The notes: generated by a model from the letters alone, not told the origin. Counted from the stretch's first letter, positions 50,559 through 60,483 are shown. The stretch is 64,000 nucleotides of DNA from Gallionella sp. (GCA_003153155.1 PLWV01000017.1:37932-101931); one strand, 5' to 3'. Made by a program: numbers and translations.

Positions 50559-50656
50559 CTCCACATAAATTGCCTTAACCCACGATCCTAGAGTTGATTT
50601 AATCACAGCGATACCTGGCACAGTTGTAGCGCGTTCTGGCTGCTGCACAGTAGTGA

Positions 50657-51169
50657 TTATGACGGGCGTTTGAATTTGCTTCTATCCGTACCTTTGCCCT
50701 CAACCGCTTTCCCGAGTGAAACCAAACGGTTGCAAGCTACCAGAACAGCCCATGGCACCTCACCAAGGTGATCAGCTATTCTCGCGTAAGATATGAATTT
50801 TGGCCCCAACATTTTGTGTACTCGATCCTCGAGGGCCATGTCATTCCCTTCCAGTACATCGTCCTCCCAATCGCACCAATAGATACGCGATCGCCAAACG
50901 ATGAAATGGCTGCGGCAACCGTTGTCACGCCACACAGAGGGGAACAATGACGCCCCACGTCGATCGTTGTAGAAGCGCCAAGCAGAACCCGCACGTTCGT
51001 CAAGATTGATAGTCAAGGTATCGCCGCATCCATCCGGACATGCAATGACCAGAGATCGCTGAACTCCACGGTTCACCAAGACCGCCGTACCTGGCCCTCT
51101 AAGAAGCTCATCCGCTTCGTGTCGGTGGGCTACTTCACCAGTGAGTGTCAGTCGATTAGCCCGTCTCAT
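50657..51169 (-). CDS. DUF6527-like protein of the Ub-like operon
   Basis: MRRANRLTLTGEV..LVIACPDGCGDTLTINLDERAGSAWRFYNDRRGASLFPSVWRDNGCRSHFIVWRSRIYWC; ATGA overlap with upstream gene. Confidence 0.85.
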   Translation of the reverse strand: MRRANRLTLTGEVAHRHEADELLRGPGTAVLVNRGVQRSLVIACPDGCGDTLTINLDERAGSAWRFYNDRRGASLFPSVWRDNGCRSHFIVWRSRIYWCDWEDDVLEGNDMALEDRVHKMLGPKFISYARIADHLGEVPWAVLVACNRLVSLGKAVEGKGTDRSKFKRPS

Positions 51170-52668
51170 GCAGACGCGCTCCCAGAAGCAGAGGACTTGG
51201 TTGTCAGCCATTCGACGAGTTGGGATCCAAGAAAGTACGCATAGCCGCGACGATAAGCGTCTTCCTCATTCTCAGTTGTGTACTGCGAACGTCTGAGCAG
51301 ATGCAGTGCAATTGCGGTTGGATATTCCGTGTCGCACTCACATATAGCACCGGCAATCATACGGGTTTGCCGAATACAGCCACGCAGCCAATCCAAGCCT
51401 ACGTCGGTACTCGCAAGTCTAGGAGGCCTATTCACCTCGGTCGGGGAGAATAATTCTTTTGCGACCTGCGTCCAAACCTTTCGGTCAGGAATCTGTTTAT
51501 TGGAGTTTGGCACCTGAAAAGTTAGCCAGACCTCCAAGCTTGCCACGTCCGCACAAAGAGGCCCATTACTCGCATTTGCCAAGTCGATAATAATTGCGTC
51601 GTTGTTGCGTACGCGTACATTTTCAGCATGCATGTCGCCGTGCATTGGAGCGTAGCGCAATTGCTGTTCGGGCAAGTTGAGCAACTGCTCCCACAATTCC
51701 TGAGGTGATCGCACCGACCCATGCTGTTTGGCCTGTTCAACAGTCTGCACCGGCACCCTTTTCCATTTAAAAACATCTTTCAGACTACTAGCCATACTGC
51801 ATTTCATTGGTGGACGGCTATAGGCTTGGCTTCGCCAACCCATCAATGTATCTTCGAATAGAGCATGGATGTAGCGCGGCCCTTTGCCGTTAAGAACGGC
51901 CTGCCACAATGATTCTGATTGCTCGACGAAACTACCTACAAGGATTCCACGTTCCACCCCTTGTATACAGCGAGAAGGATCTAGGTTGGGACGGAGGTAC
52001 CATGGTATATGATGGGTGGCGAAAAGCTGATAGTTGGTTACTTCGGTGAAAATCTTGTGCGCTTCATCAAGTTTGACGAAGAACGGTAATGGCCGCGGCC
52101 CAACTTCAGACGCCGTTAGCGTAGCCTGAGCGAAGAAGGCCGTGGCAGAAAGTCCGCCACTTAGCGGCTCGAGCGAAACAGCCATACAGTCGCTGAAAGC
52201 ACGACATACAATAAACTCCTGATCTGCGTCGAGATGCACATCCGGCGGAAGCTGAATCTGCAAATTAATATTGGCATGTCGGCCAGCATCGTGGCGTGCA
52301 ATATTTTCCGCACATTCAAAAGATGGTACGCTGCCCGTGCGTGACCTCACCAGCATCGCAAGGTGTCCCTTACGTACGGCATCAGGCACCTCTCTCAATA
52401 AATGCGCCTGAATCGCGTCATCCGCAGCAAGCAGATAAACCATGAGGCCATGTTCGAGAGCGGTCAGCAAACTTCCAATTTGAGCTGATACCACTGGCAC
52501 ATATGGGGGGCTCGCGTTGTATACAACGGCCCGTGCTACGTTGAAGTCGATGACTGTGCCTTCAGTTAGAGTACGAATGACCAGATTGCGACGCTCGAAC
52601 TCGAGTCGTTCTTCAATGGTTGGTGGAGAGCCAATCCAGTAGACGACACTTCGACTAATCGCTGACAT
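51166..52668 (-). CDS. Phosphotransferase (APH/kinase-fold)-like protein with N-terminal domain
   Basis: YAPMHGDMHAENVRVRNNDAIIIDLANAS Brenner-like HxDxxxxN and IIDLA; overlaps neighbours. Confidence 0.75.
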   Translation of the reverse strand: MSAISRSVVYWIGSPPTIEERLEFERRNLVIRTLTEGTVIDFNVARAVVYNASPPYVPVVSAQIGSLLTALEHGLMVYLLAADDAIQAHLLREVPDAVRKGHLAMLVRSRTGSVPSFECAENIARHDAGRHANINLQIQLPPDVHLDADQEFIVCRAFSDCMAVSLEPLSGGLSATAFFAQATLTASEVGPRPLPFFVKLDEAHKIFTEVTNYQLFATHHIPWYLRPNLDPSRCIQGVERGILVGSFVEQSESLWQAVLNGKGPRYIHALFEDTLMGWRSQAYSRPPMKCSMASSLKDVFKWKRVPVQTVEQAKQHGSVRSPQELWEQLLNLPEQQLRYAPMHGDMHAENVRVRNNDAIIIDLANASNGPLCADVASLEVWLTFQVPNSNKQIPDRKVWTQVAKELFSPTEVNRPPRLASTDVGLDWLRGCIRQTRMIAGAICECDTEYPTAIALHLLRRSQYTTENEEDAYRRGYAYFLGSQLVEWLTTKSSASGSASA

Positions 52669-54004
52669 GGAGGCGTGTCGGCAAAGACCAAGTATTCCCT
52701 CTCCCAAGTGCACCAGCGGGAGAACAGACTATACACTCAGGGTGGGGCGTCATCACTGTGGGTCGCATTGCTCCCCGAATCGCGTCATATAAAACAAATC
52801 GCGCTTGCGAAGGAATTGCCGTCACAGCTGATAAAAAAGTCGTAACTGCAATAGAAGAAACGGCACCATTGAGTGAGATTACTGCCGGCTGGGGCACCCC
52901 TTCACCCTTGAAATAAGGATCCGCTGCGCGCTGCTCCGGCCTCATCATTTCAATGCGCACTTGGTTAGGGTCGATCCAACCGGAACACAGAAGGCATGGT
53001 AACCCGCTCGATATCATCTGAGTACGGCCTACTATATGCTTGACGACCCCATTAGTAGCGTGAATCGCTACACCCATGTCTATGGTAGGTATAAGGTATT
53101 GATATGCAACTTGATTGACGACAGCTCGGCTAGCATGCGAGTCAGTACACAAAAAAATGAAGTCCACGTCCAATAAATGTTTGGCAATATCATCTTCAAC
53201 AATATCTGCATTGCACTCGACACAAGTTGCCTCTGGATTAATGGTCTTAATCCACCTTCCCATTTGTTCGACTTTGAATTTTCCGATATCAACGCGAGTG
53301 GCTCCCAGCAGTCTGTTCAAATTTGTTTCGTCTACCACATCGGGATCAATAAGAAGGAAGTCTGCTAAGCCGAGGTATGCAAGCTCTGTGGCGATAAATG
53401 AACCAGTGCCGCCTGCTCCCACGATTGCAACTCGCAAGTTGCCAAATATTTTCTGGACATCCGATCCAAAGGCGAGTACTTGTCGGGCAAAACGTGGATG
53501 CTGCTCGGCGTTAGCAACGTGGTCTGAGTGCAGCCAACAAATATCCCGTCCAACAACCTGCATTCCAATGAGTTTTTTTGATCCGAGTTGTCTACACTGT
53601 CCGCTGCTCTGTGTGAACAAGGCCGCAATGTGAAAACTATTTGGGACGCGACGTTCGAAATATTCCTTCAAACATTCTTCCCCAGCATCATCAATTGACG
53701 AAAATGATCGCATTGGCCGATCGCCCGGGTGGGTATGCGCAAGCACGATGCCAAGCCCTGCTTTGCGCGCACGGTTAGCAAGATCAATGCAATAACCGGG
53801 AGACAAAACCGCGTTGACCGGGCTTCGTGATTGATAAGCTGATTCAGGTACAGGTAGCATCTCTCTTACCACATATCGGGGTTTCCCATTGCGCATACCT
53901 GCAGGCGCGATGAGGCCGCTGGCACAAGTTTCCAGCAGATCAGACGCTGCACGCGATTGCAGTTCCTCTACAGCTGCCTGCTCAAAAGTAACGATCTGAC
54001 TCAT
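52655..54004 (-). CDS. JAB (JAMM protease)-ThiF/E1 fusion
   Basis: N-terminal LAHTHPGDRPMRSFSSIDDAG (HxH...SxxD); RVAIVGAGGTGSFIATELAYLGLADFLLIDPDVVDETNLNRL. Confidence 0.9.
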   Translation of the reverse strand: MSQIVTFEQAAVEELQSRAASDLLETCASGLIAPAGMRNGKPRYVVREMLPVPESAYQSRSPVNAVLSPGYCIDLANRARKAGLGIVLAHTHPGDRPMRSFSSIDDAGEECLKEYFERRVPNSFHIAALFTQSSGQCRQLGSKKLIGMQVVGRDICWLHSDHVANAEQHPRFARQVLAFGSDVQKIFGNLRVAIVGAGGTGSFIATELAYLGLADFLLIDPDVVDETNLNRLLGATRVDIGKFKVEQMGRWIKTINPEATCVECNADIVEDDIAKHLLDVDFIFLCTDSHASRAVVNQVAYQYLIPTIDMGVAIHATNGVVKHIVGRTQMISSGLPCLLCSGWIDPNQVRIEMMRPEQRAADPYFKGEGVPQPAVISLNGAVSSIAVTTFLSAVTAIPSQARFVLYDAIRGAMRPTVMTPHPECIVCSPAGALGRGNTWSLPTRLHVSD

Positions 54005-54381
54005 TGGGGTTTGCTCAATCGCTGCTTGATAAGTGTGAACCATGTAACTAAATCGTCGCGATTCGGGTTCCAAGGATCGACATGCCAAGAGAACCACAGC
54101 ATGGCGTCGGGCACTCCCGGTATTGGATTGTTGATCTGCGTGTTCTGCGGGATGTTGCCGTTGGCTAGTCTCAAGTCCAGGTCGGCCCAGAAGCAATCCG
54201 GCTTTGCAAAAGGATAGCCTTGTGGCGCGACAAGGGAAATATGAGTACTCTTCTTGTTCCAGCCTGTAGGCAAGGTAACTGCGGAAATTCGAATCACCCA
54301 GCCGGTTCCGGCGACTTCCTGAACAGTGACGTCACCAATGCGAGCGCGAAGTCGCTCTAAATGCAAATCGATTGGGCCCAT
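54001..54381 (-). CDS. Prokaryotic E2-like (family E) conjugating protein
   Basis: VAPQGYPFAKPDCFWADLDLRLANG...LWFSWHVDPWNPNRDDLVTWFTLIKQRL; ATGA overlap with E1. Confidence 0.8.
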   Translation of the reverse strand: MGPIDLHLERLRARIGDVTVQEVAGTGWVIRISAVTLPTGWNKKSTHISLVAPQGYPFAKPDCFWADLDLRLANGNIPQNTQINNPIPGVPDAMLWFSWHVDPWNPNRDDLVTWFTLIKQRLSKPQ

Positions 54382-54383
54382 TA

Positions 54384-54641
54384 TTACCCAAAGGTAGCTG
54401 GTGGAACAATGGTAAACCGTGCAGGGCCGTGTCCGGTATCCAGATGTACCACTTCGTCGTCCCCAATTAGACGGTCTGGTTCATTTCCGTGACCTTCTAG
54501 GGACAAGCCTGTACCTGGTTCAAGGTTTGGGATTCTAGCCTTGATCTGCGCACCCGTGAGTGTCGGCTGATCAGTATCGTAGCGGATGTTATTGACAAAG
54601 TAGTGGTAGGTCTGCGGTTTGTGTGGTTGCTGATCGCTCAT
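54384..54641 (-). CDS. Multiubiquitin-type ubiquitin-like protein ending in Gly
   Basis: YHYFVNNIRYDTDQPTLTGAQIKARIPNLEPGTGLSLEGHGNEPDRLIGDDEVVHLDTGHGPARFTIVPPATFG*. Confidence 0.88.
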   Translation of the reverse strand: MSDQQPHKPQTYHYFVNNIRYDTDQPTLTGAQIKARIPNLEPGTGLSLEGHGNEPDRLIGDDEVVHLDTGHGPARFTIVPPATFG

Positions 54642-54792
54642 GCTAATTTCTCCCTAGGCCGTTGGTGCATCAAAATAAGATACATAGTGTTAATTATAGA
54701 CTGTGCCTGCTAAATGTTTAATTTCGACAGTAAATTGAATGACTCCTTCTAGCCGATTTCTGCCAGTCATGCAGCCAGACTCACTGTCGATT

Positions 54793-55332
54793 CTACGTCG
54801 GCTTCTGAACTAATACCAGCCGATCACTGTTCCGATTCAGTCTATTGATTACATCGCGAGCCTTTGACGTGACCTGCCGCTGTTCTAAATGCGCATATCG
54901 AAGAGTGGTCTTAATATCTGTATGTCCAAGAATTTCCTTAACCTCATACACGCTCATACCGTTCTGCACCAACCGTGAAGCATGCGTGTGCCTCAATGTA
55001 TGAATCCGGCAATCACACAAGCCAGCCCGCTGAATGGCCTTCCGAATCGACATCGCAGAGTATCCACGCGCATCACCATTCCGATTGCAAAACACATAGC
55101 GGCTTGCCTTGTTCGCATCTCTGCGTGACAACACCTCAAACACTCTATCCGTCATAAACAAAACCGTCTCGTTTTGCACCTTCTGCCGCCACAAGTGAAC
55201 TGTCCGGCTGGCAAGGTCGATGCGCGACCACTCGATGTTCGCTATCTCTGAGTATCGCGCACCTGTATCGAGCAACAAGATCACCAAATGCAGTCTCGCC
55301 CTGCCAGTTACGGCCCAACCATACCTTCCCAC
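54793..55332 (-). pseudogene. 5'-truncated tyrosine recombinase
   Basis: Catalytic C-terminus LLLDTGARYSEIANIEWSRI...HTLRHTHASRLVQNG..ILGHTDIKTTLRYAHL; N-terminal region replaced by 3' end of next gene. Confidence 0.85.
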
Positions 55333-56396
55333 TGGTAAATCTTGTCCTGAACTTTACGTGAATCGGGGGCATCAGGTACCAATAGCAAATAGCGCTTCAT
55401 TTCGCGTATTGCGTCCCGATAAATTTTTGTTTCACCCAGTATCAGAGCCCGGTTGTAGTGTCCCTCTGGCCACCAAGGGGCGATTTCTAGTGCCTTGCCA
55501 TAAAGCTCAACACCCTTGTCGAATTGTTTTTCCTGCACCGCAAATTCGGCTTGCACCCTGAACTTGCGCGCCTCTTCGGGCAATCGAGGCTTGGGGTTAG
55601 AGGCTCGATAGTCCATCGCACTATTAACAAATAGCTGGTCATCCCAAGCTTGTCGCTCCTCCGAAGTAGCCATTTTCCATCTCAGAAGAGCCGTGGCGAC
55701 AAGTTGAGCTTCTGCATTTTTATCTGCCGGAAACGCTAACCGATAATGGCACTGCGAACCAAAATCGACTATATTTTTACCCTTTTCCTCGTAGATGATT
55801 GGGTCCATATCTTCATAGCGACAGGAAACTATGGTAGGGTCAGATCCGATCATGATCTCACTGGGAAGAAAATCAACCACACTATTGTTTTTGACAATAA
55901 TGGATGCCTCTCTCAACGACATTTTTAGTGCTTGTGCGGAGTCTTCATCAAAATCATCGGCTCCTGAATCAGAGAGTTCTGATTGATGATTCTTTATGAC
56001 AGCGAGCGCATCAGCTAACTGAATAGCATCATTAGCTGTAGGAAGATTTACCCAGTTAAAATTTATCATCCCATTGGTTCTGACCGTAAAATCCTCGGTA
56101 ACAACTGGATTCAGATTTGTAATGTCTAAAACTAAATTTTCATGGCCTGCGCTAACCAATTCAATTTGCTTCTTTGAAATGATGACCTTGTCCACTTTTG
56201 TGATGGAATGACCTCCACAACAGCTTGCCGCATGTTTGAGTATGTGTTTCACTGTCCCTTTTGCTTGAAACAGCGTCATCTTAGAGCCTGCGGCTTTCGT
56301 CGGCGTGTAACTGGCACAACTAACGAGTGAAAGTAAAATTGCCAGACACGAAGCTTTCTTGATGATAACTGCCAACCATGGCTGAATGTGTTTCAT
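55308..56396 (-). CDS. TPR-containing lipoprotein
   Basis: Lipobox LSLVSCAS; RFKVQAEFAVQEKQFDKGVELYGKALEIAPWWPEGHYNRALILGET. Confidence 0.8.
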   Translation of the reverse strand: MKHIQPWLAVIIKKASCLAILLSLVSCASYTPTKAAGSKMTLFQAKGTVKHILKHAASCCGGHSITKVDKVIISKKQIELVSAGHENLVLDITNLNPVVTEDFTVRTNGMINFNWVNLPTANDAIQLADALAVIKNHQSELSDSGADDFDEDSAQALKMSLREASIIVKNNSVVDFLPSEIMIGSDPTIVSCRYEDMDPIIYEEKGKNIVDFGSQCHYRLAFPADKNAEAQLVATALLRWKMATSEERQAWDDQLFVNSAMDYRASNPKPRLPEEARKFRVQAEFAVQEKQFDKGVELYGKALEIAPWWPEGHYNRALILGETKIYRDAIREMKRYLLLVPDAPDSRKVQDKIYQWEGMVGP

Positions 56397-56572
56397 GTCT
56401 ATTCCCTAATATGTCATTAGAAATTTCATTGGGTTATTTTGCGGCCTTGTAACGGATCTGTGGCTCGAATGAAGCGAAAATCCAGAAAGCAGTGTATATC
56501 TGAGATCACCCCCGGATTTCGGTGCATTTCATCCGGGCTACGCTCGCAACTTGAAAATTTTTAGTTTGCTCA

Positions 56573-57673
56573 TCATGCAGCACAATTTCCAGACTGGTGT
56601 GGTTTCACCAGATTACTAGCGTCGCGGTCGTTAAGTTTCGCCATAGCTACTTCGGCATCGTATTTTTTCAGAAGGTGTATCTCAGTAACACACTTGAGAC
56701 TTTTCAGGGCTCTGAGCTGAGCAGCGGTAAGATCGTTTAGTGCCTTTACTTGGCTAACTGCCACATATTGAGCACTCGCATCGTACACGGCCCAGACTGC
56801 AACTTCACCTGCCTTTACACCGTTGAAAAAACCCTCAAGTGATTCTGGCGCAATGAATTCAATCAGTTTCGCAGTGCCTTCGAGCGTATTACCTGAATCG
56901 AATTTCTCCTTCATTTCTAAGGTGCCTTTAATATCATGGAACAGTTGCTTAGCAATGACATTGGCGGCTTGATGATTTAACAACATGTCTTGAGCCGGCG
57001 TGTTGCCATATCCATACTTGACTAGCATTGCGACTACTTCATCTGGTGGCACATGCCCAAGCTGGTAAATGGCTTTCTCAACAAACTTCTCCTGCCCGTA
57101 ATCAATAAGCTTACCTGAGAGTGACTCCCACAGCTTGCGATGTCCCTCCTCAGATAATTTATCCCATTCCTGAAAGTCCTCCGCTCGGTGATGAAAACCA
57201 AGATTGTTTACTGCTGTTGCGTCTCGTTGCAAAGCGAGATTCATCTCATCGATGATTTTTTGGAGACGAAGATTCTCTGATCCTATAGCTTCGGACACCG
57301 AGTAGTTGTAATGTTTGGCGTCTGTAATATAAGTCTGCTTAGCATCACCAAGTTCTTTGGTCATTCCAGTACAAATCTTTGCCAATTCCGAGTTTGCATC
57401 ATAGATGTGGCAATTTTTATCATGCCACGCTATGCGCTGCCGGAGATCATCGCGGCGCGTGACAAGCGCTAATCGATCATGTTCTAGATTGTCTCGCACA
57501 ACATCGGGTAAACCAGTTGGTGCCTTGATCATGGCGGGCACCTTTTCATTGTCAGAGGGCCCCGACGTTATTATCGTTACCGCTGATGACTCGTCCAAAC
57601 ACGCAATCACTATCAAAAGCAAGATCGTCCACTGAAGCAGTCCGTTACCAAAGATTCGCGCTATTCCGTGCAT
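56573..57673 (-). CDS. Exported helical hypothetical protein
   Basis: N-terminal signal-like LLQWTILLLIVIACLDESSAV; 366 aa. Confidence 0.65.
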   Translation of the reverse strand: MHGIARIFGNGLLQWTILLLIVIACLDESSAVTIITSGPSDNEKVPAMIKAPTGLPDVVRDNLEHDRLALVTRRDDLRQRIAWHDKNCHIYDANSELAKICTGMTKELGDAKQTYITDAKHYNYSVSEAIGSENLRLQKIIDEMNLALQRDATAVNNLGFHHRAEDFQEWDKLSEEGHRKLWESLSGKLIDYGQEKFVEKAIYQLGHVPPDEVVAMLVKYGYGNTPAQDMLLNHQAANVIAKQLFHDIKGTLEMKEKFDSGNTLEGTAKLIEFIAPESLEGFFNGVKAGEVAVWAVYDASAQYVAVSQVKALNDLTAAQLRALKSLKCVTEIHLLKKYDAEVAMAKLNDRDASNLVKPHQSGNCAA

Positions 57674-57685
57674 GACAATCCTCTG

Positions 57686-58777
57686 TTATCGTGACGGCGA
57701 TACGGCTGGAGCAGTGTTGTCGCCTGGTCCTTTTTCTTCATCAAAGCCGATATTGGTTTCTCCAGCAGTGACCTTTTCGATATTCTGAGTTAGTTGGGTG
57801 TTGGTCGTAGTGACCTCGTTCAGCTTGCTTTGCACTTGGCCTATTGCTACCGGATCGGGAGTAGGAGACTGCTGAAGTTGCGCAAGCTGATCTTTGAGCG
57901 ACTGCTCTTTAGCTTCATTCTCCTTGAGTTTGGAATTGAGGGCATTCAGCAGTTGTGTTTTCTTGGCCTGAGGTGTGCTGTCGCTGGTTGGCGTTGGCGG
58001 AGGGGGCGGGAGATTACTACCCATTATCTTGCCACTGGTATCGAATCCTTGTTGGGCTTGCATGCTGCGTTGGACTTGTATGCTGCTGTCCGCATCGTCG
58101 CCCAGCTTTAGCTGGAGTCCTTGATCGGTTGGAGGTGAGTTAATTCCGGCGGGGGTTAACACGGTACTGCCAAACGCCCCCCGTGTTTCAGTAACCGTCA
58201 GAGGCGAATCCTCACCGCCCGTTTTAAGCGACAAGTCAGAGGATTGCTCAGTCCCTTTGAGCATGCCGAGAATTCTCTGTTTGGCTATTTCCTGCTGACG
58301 CAGATCATCGGCTCTACGCTGTTCATCCGCCCTTCTTTGCTGCTCGGCGGCTTGAGCAGCTTCTTGGCTCCTGCGCGCATCTTCAGCAGGGTCGCTCTGC
58401 ATGCCCTGAATAAGCATTGACATGCCAATCCCCATCATTCCTGTACCTGTTTCTTGTGAATTGCCATTCATTATGCCCTTCACTATGAGCTTTGATGACT
58501 CCGTAACAAGATCCCCACTGCTACCTGCGCTCGCCGCATCACCTCCTTGTTCTGTGCAAGCACTAAAGGTCGTAGAAGTGCCAGTACTTCGCTTCACTTC
58601 GGCCACTCTGCTTTCACACGATCCTTTATCACCAAAGCATTCTGTACCGCCCGATCCAAAGCCATGACTGGCGCACGCCGGGCAATTCGACGTTACACAC
58701 CACTGACCAGCTTCAGCATACTCAATGGGCTGCGCAAGGATAATTAGCTCGACCACGAGAAATATCAGCTTTTTCAT
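57686..58777 (-). CDS. Exported Cys-rich N-terminus/coiled-coil hypothetical protein
   Basis: MKKLIFLVVELIILAQPIEYAEAGQWCVTSNCPACASHGFGSGGTECFGDKGSC; AAQAAEQQRRADEQRRADDLRQQ. Confidence 0.65.
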   Translation of the reverse strand: MKKLIFLVVELIILAQPIEYAEAGQWCVTSNCPACASHGFGSGGTECFGDKGSCESRVAEVKRSTGTSTTFSACTEQGGDAASAGSSGDLVTESSKLIVKGIMNGNSQETGTGMMGIGMSMLIQGMQSDPAEDARRSQEAAQAAEQQRRADEQRRADDLRQQEIAKQRILGMLKGTEQSSDLSLKTGGEDSPLTVTETRGAFGSTVLTPAGINSPPTDQGLQLKLGDDADSSIQVQRSMQAQQGFDTSGKIMGSNLPPPPPTPTSDSTPQAKKTQLLNALNSKLKENEAKEQSLKDQLAQLQQSPTPDPVAIGQVQSKLNEVTTTNTQLTQNIEKVTAGETNIGFDEEKGPGDNTAPAVSPSR

Positions 58778-58800
58778 CGGTAACCTCCTTACTTGTTCAG

Positions 58801-59619
58801 TCAGTTTGGCGTGCCGGCCTTGCGTTCCCAATCATAAATTTTGTCCTGTGCCGCACGCGCATCGGGCGCGTCAGGGACAAGCGCAAGGTAACGCTTCATC
58901 TCAGCAATTGCGTCAAGAAACTCACCAGTTTCCGAGAGCAACAAGGCGCGGTTGAAATGTCCCTCAGGCCACCAGGGTGCAGCCTCCAGCGCCTGCTCGT
59001 ATAAATCAGCGGCGTCGTTGAATTTCTTATCGTGAACTGCACCTTCAGCTTGAACCTTGAATCGGCGAGCTTCTTCAGATAGTGTTGGTTTTGTTGTCGC
59101 CTGCTTATATGTCTTTGCGATCTCCTCGAAGCGTGCAGAGTTTTCCGTTTCATTCAAATCTCGGTTCAACGCTGTTTGCTTGATTACCAATATTGCATCA
59201 GCAATCCGTTTAACCCGGTTTAGCCCCTCTTCATCGGGCGGTATACCCCATAGCCTCCAATTATCATTCAAATCTACTACAGCCCATGTCCCCAAGCAGC
59301 AAGTTCCCGCACTTACAGTGAGATTGCTTAGTGAAAGAGAATACGTTCCCCCATTCTTTGCGTGAAGTACAAGATTTTTGTGGGCATCTACTTTAATGCT
59401 TGTGATGGAAATCCCTTCTTCGAACGCTGTTCTACTTAGAAGGATATGTGTGTTTTGAAGTACCCCACGCGCCTCGATTGGCTTCATTCTCTGAAGGACT
59501 TCTGCATCTGGGACATCCTTTGGCTGATTAGACGCACAACCTGAAACTCCAAGCACAAGTGCAATGACAAAGTTCAGGAAAGAATATTTAGCGAACCATC
59601 GATTAACTAAGATTTTCAT
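58801..59619 (-). CDS. TPR-containing lipoprotein, paralog of 55308-56396
   Basis: Lipobox VSGCAS; RFKVQAEGAVHDKKFNDAADLYEQALEAAPWWPEGHFNRALLLSET. Confidence 0.8.
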   Translation of the reverse strand: MKILVNRWFAKYSFLNFVIALVLGVSGCASNQPKDVPDAEVLQRMKPIEARGVLQNTHILLSRTAFEEGISITSIKVDAHKNLVLHAKNGGTYSLSLSNLTVSAGTCCLGTWAVVDLNDNWRLWGIPPDEEGLNRVKRIADAILVIKQTALNRDLNETENSARFEEIAKTYKQATTKPTLSEEARRFKVQAEGAVHDKKFNDAADLYEQALEAAPWWPEGHFNRALLLSETGEFLDAIAEMKRYLALVPDAPDARAAQDKIYDWERKAGTPN

Positions 59620-59847
59620 TGTTCTGTCCCCCCCTTATAGGATGAGTCTATTCTCAATATGGAAAGCATTCAACAAATGAAGGTCTGCATTTCTTTGGCC
59701 ATTCTCAAGCGACAGCTTCTGGCACAAGCTGTACTAAGAGCTTGATATTATCCTTCCCGATTGTGGATGCTCGCAAAAGGCAGTAATTGGCCGATAAAGG
59801 CCAATCTCTCTCATATACCCATAAGCCTCTATCCATTACAAGAGCTT

Positions 59848-59968
59848 GGTGTAACAGTGCCGTAAATATACCCCTATCAACGACCTACACCAAGGCTGGC
59901 AAGGCTAACAGATTTTCCAGTATAGCCACCATCCAACAATTTCTTCAACAGGTCAACAGCGATATAGC
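59848..59968 (+). repeat. Right copy of the inverted repeat pair (partner 45150-45290)
   Basis: TTGGTGTAACAGTGCCGTAAATATACCCCTATCAACGACCTACACCAAGGCTGGCAAGGCTAACAGATTTTCCAGTATAGCCACCATCC. Confidence 0.85.
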
Positions 59969-60215
59969 TTGAATTTCGCCCATGAATATATTTTCATATA
60001 GGTGAATCATTTTTGGACTAGAGCAACAGAGAATTTTCGACACACATTCTCCAGACAATCGTGCCATTACGCTGCCCGAAACCGGACGCTCGTGAACTTC
60101 GGCAAATGGCACACACCAGCAGGTCATGACATGAAATATGCCGCCGTAAAGCGGTCGTTCACCTCAGCCTACTTGGCACTGTTCTACTGTCATGCAGCCA
60201 GACTCACAGCCGATT

Positions 60216-60483
60216 CTACGTCTGCTTCTGAACTAATACCAGCCGATCACTGTTCCTATTCAACCGATTAATTACATCCCGTGCCTTGGAAGTCACTTGC
60301 CGCTGTTCTAAATGCGCATACCTTAACGTGGTTTTAATATCGGTATGCCCAAGGATTTCCTTAACCTCGTAAACCGACATTCCATTCTGGACCAAACGCG
60401 ACGCATGAGTATGGCGCAAAGTATGAATCCTGCAATCACGCAAGCCAGCCCGCTGAATCGCCTTGCGGATTGACATCGCAGAG
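60216..60483 (-). pseudogene. C-terminal fragment of a tyrosine recombinase, near duplicate of 54793-55332
   Basis: YSAMSIRKAIQRAGLRDCRIHTLRHTHASRLVQNGMSVYEVKEILGHTDIKTTLRYAHLEQRQVTSKARDVINRLNRNSDRLVLVQKQT. Confidence 0.88.
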
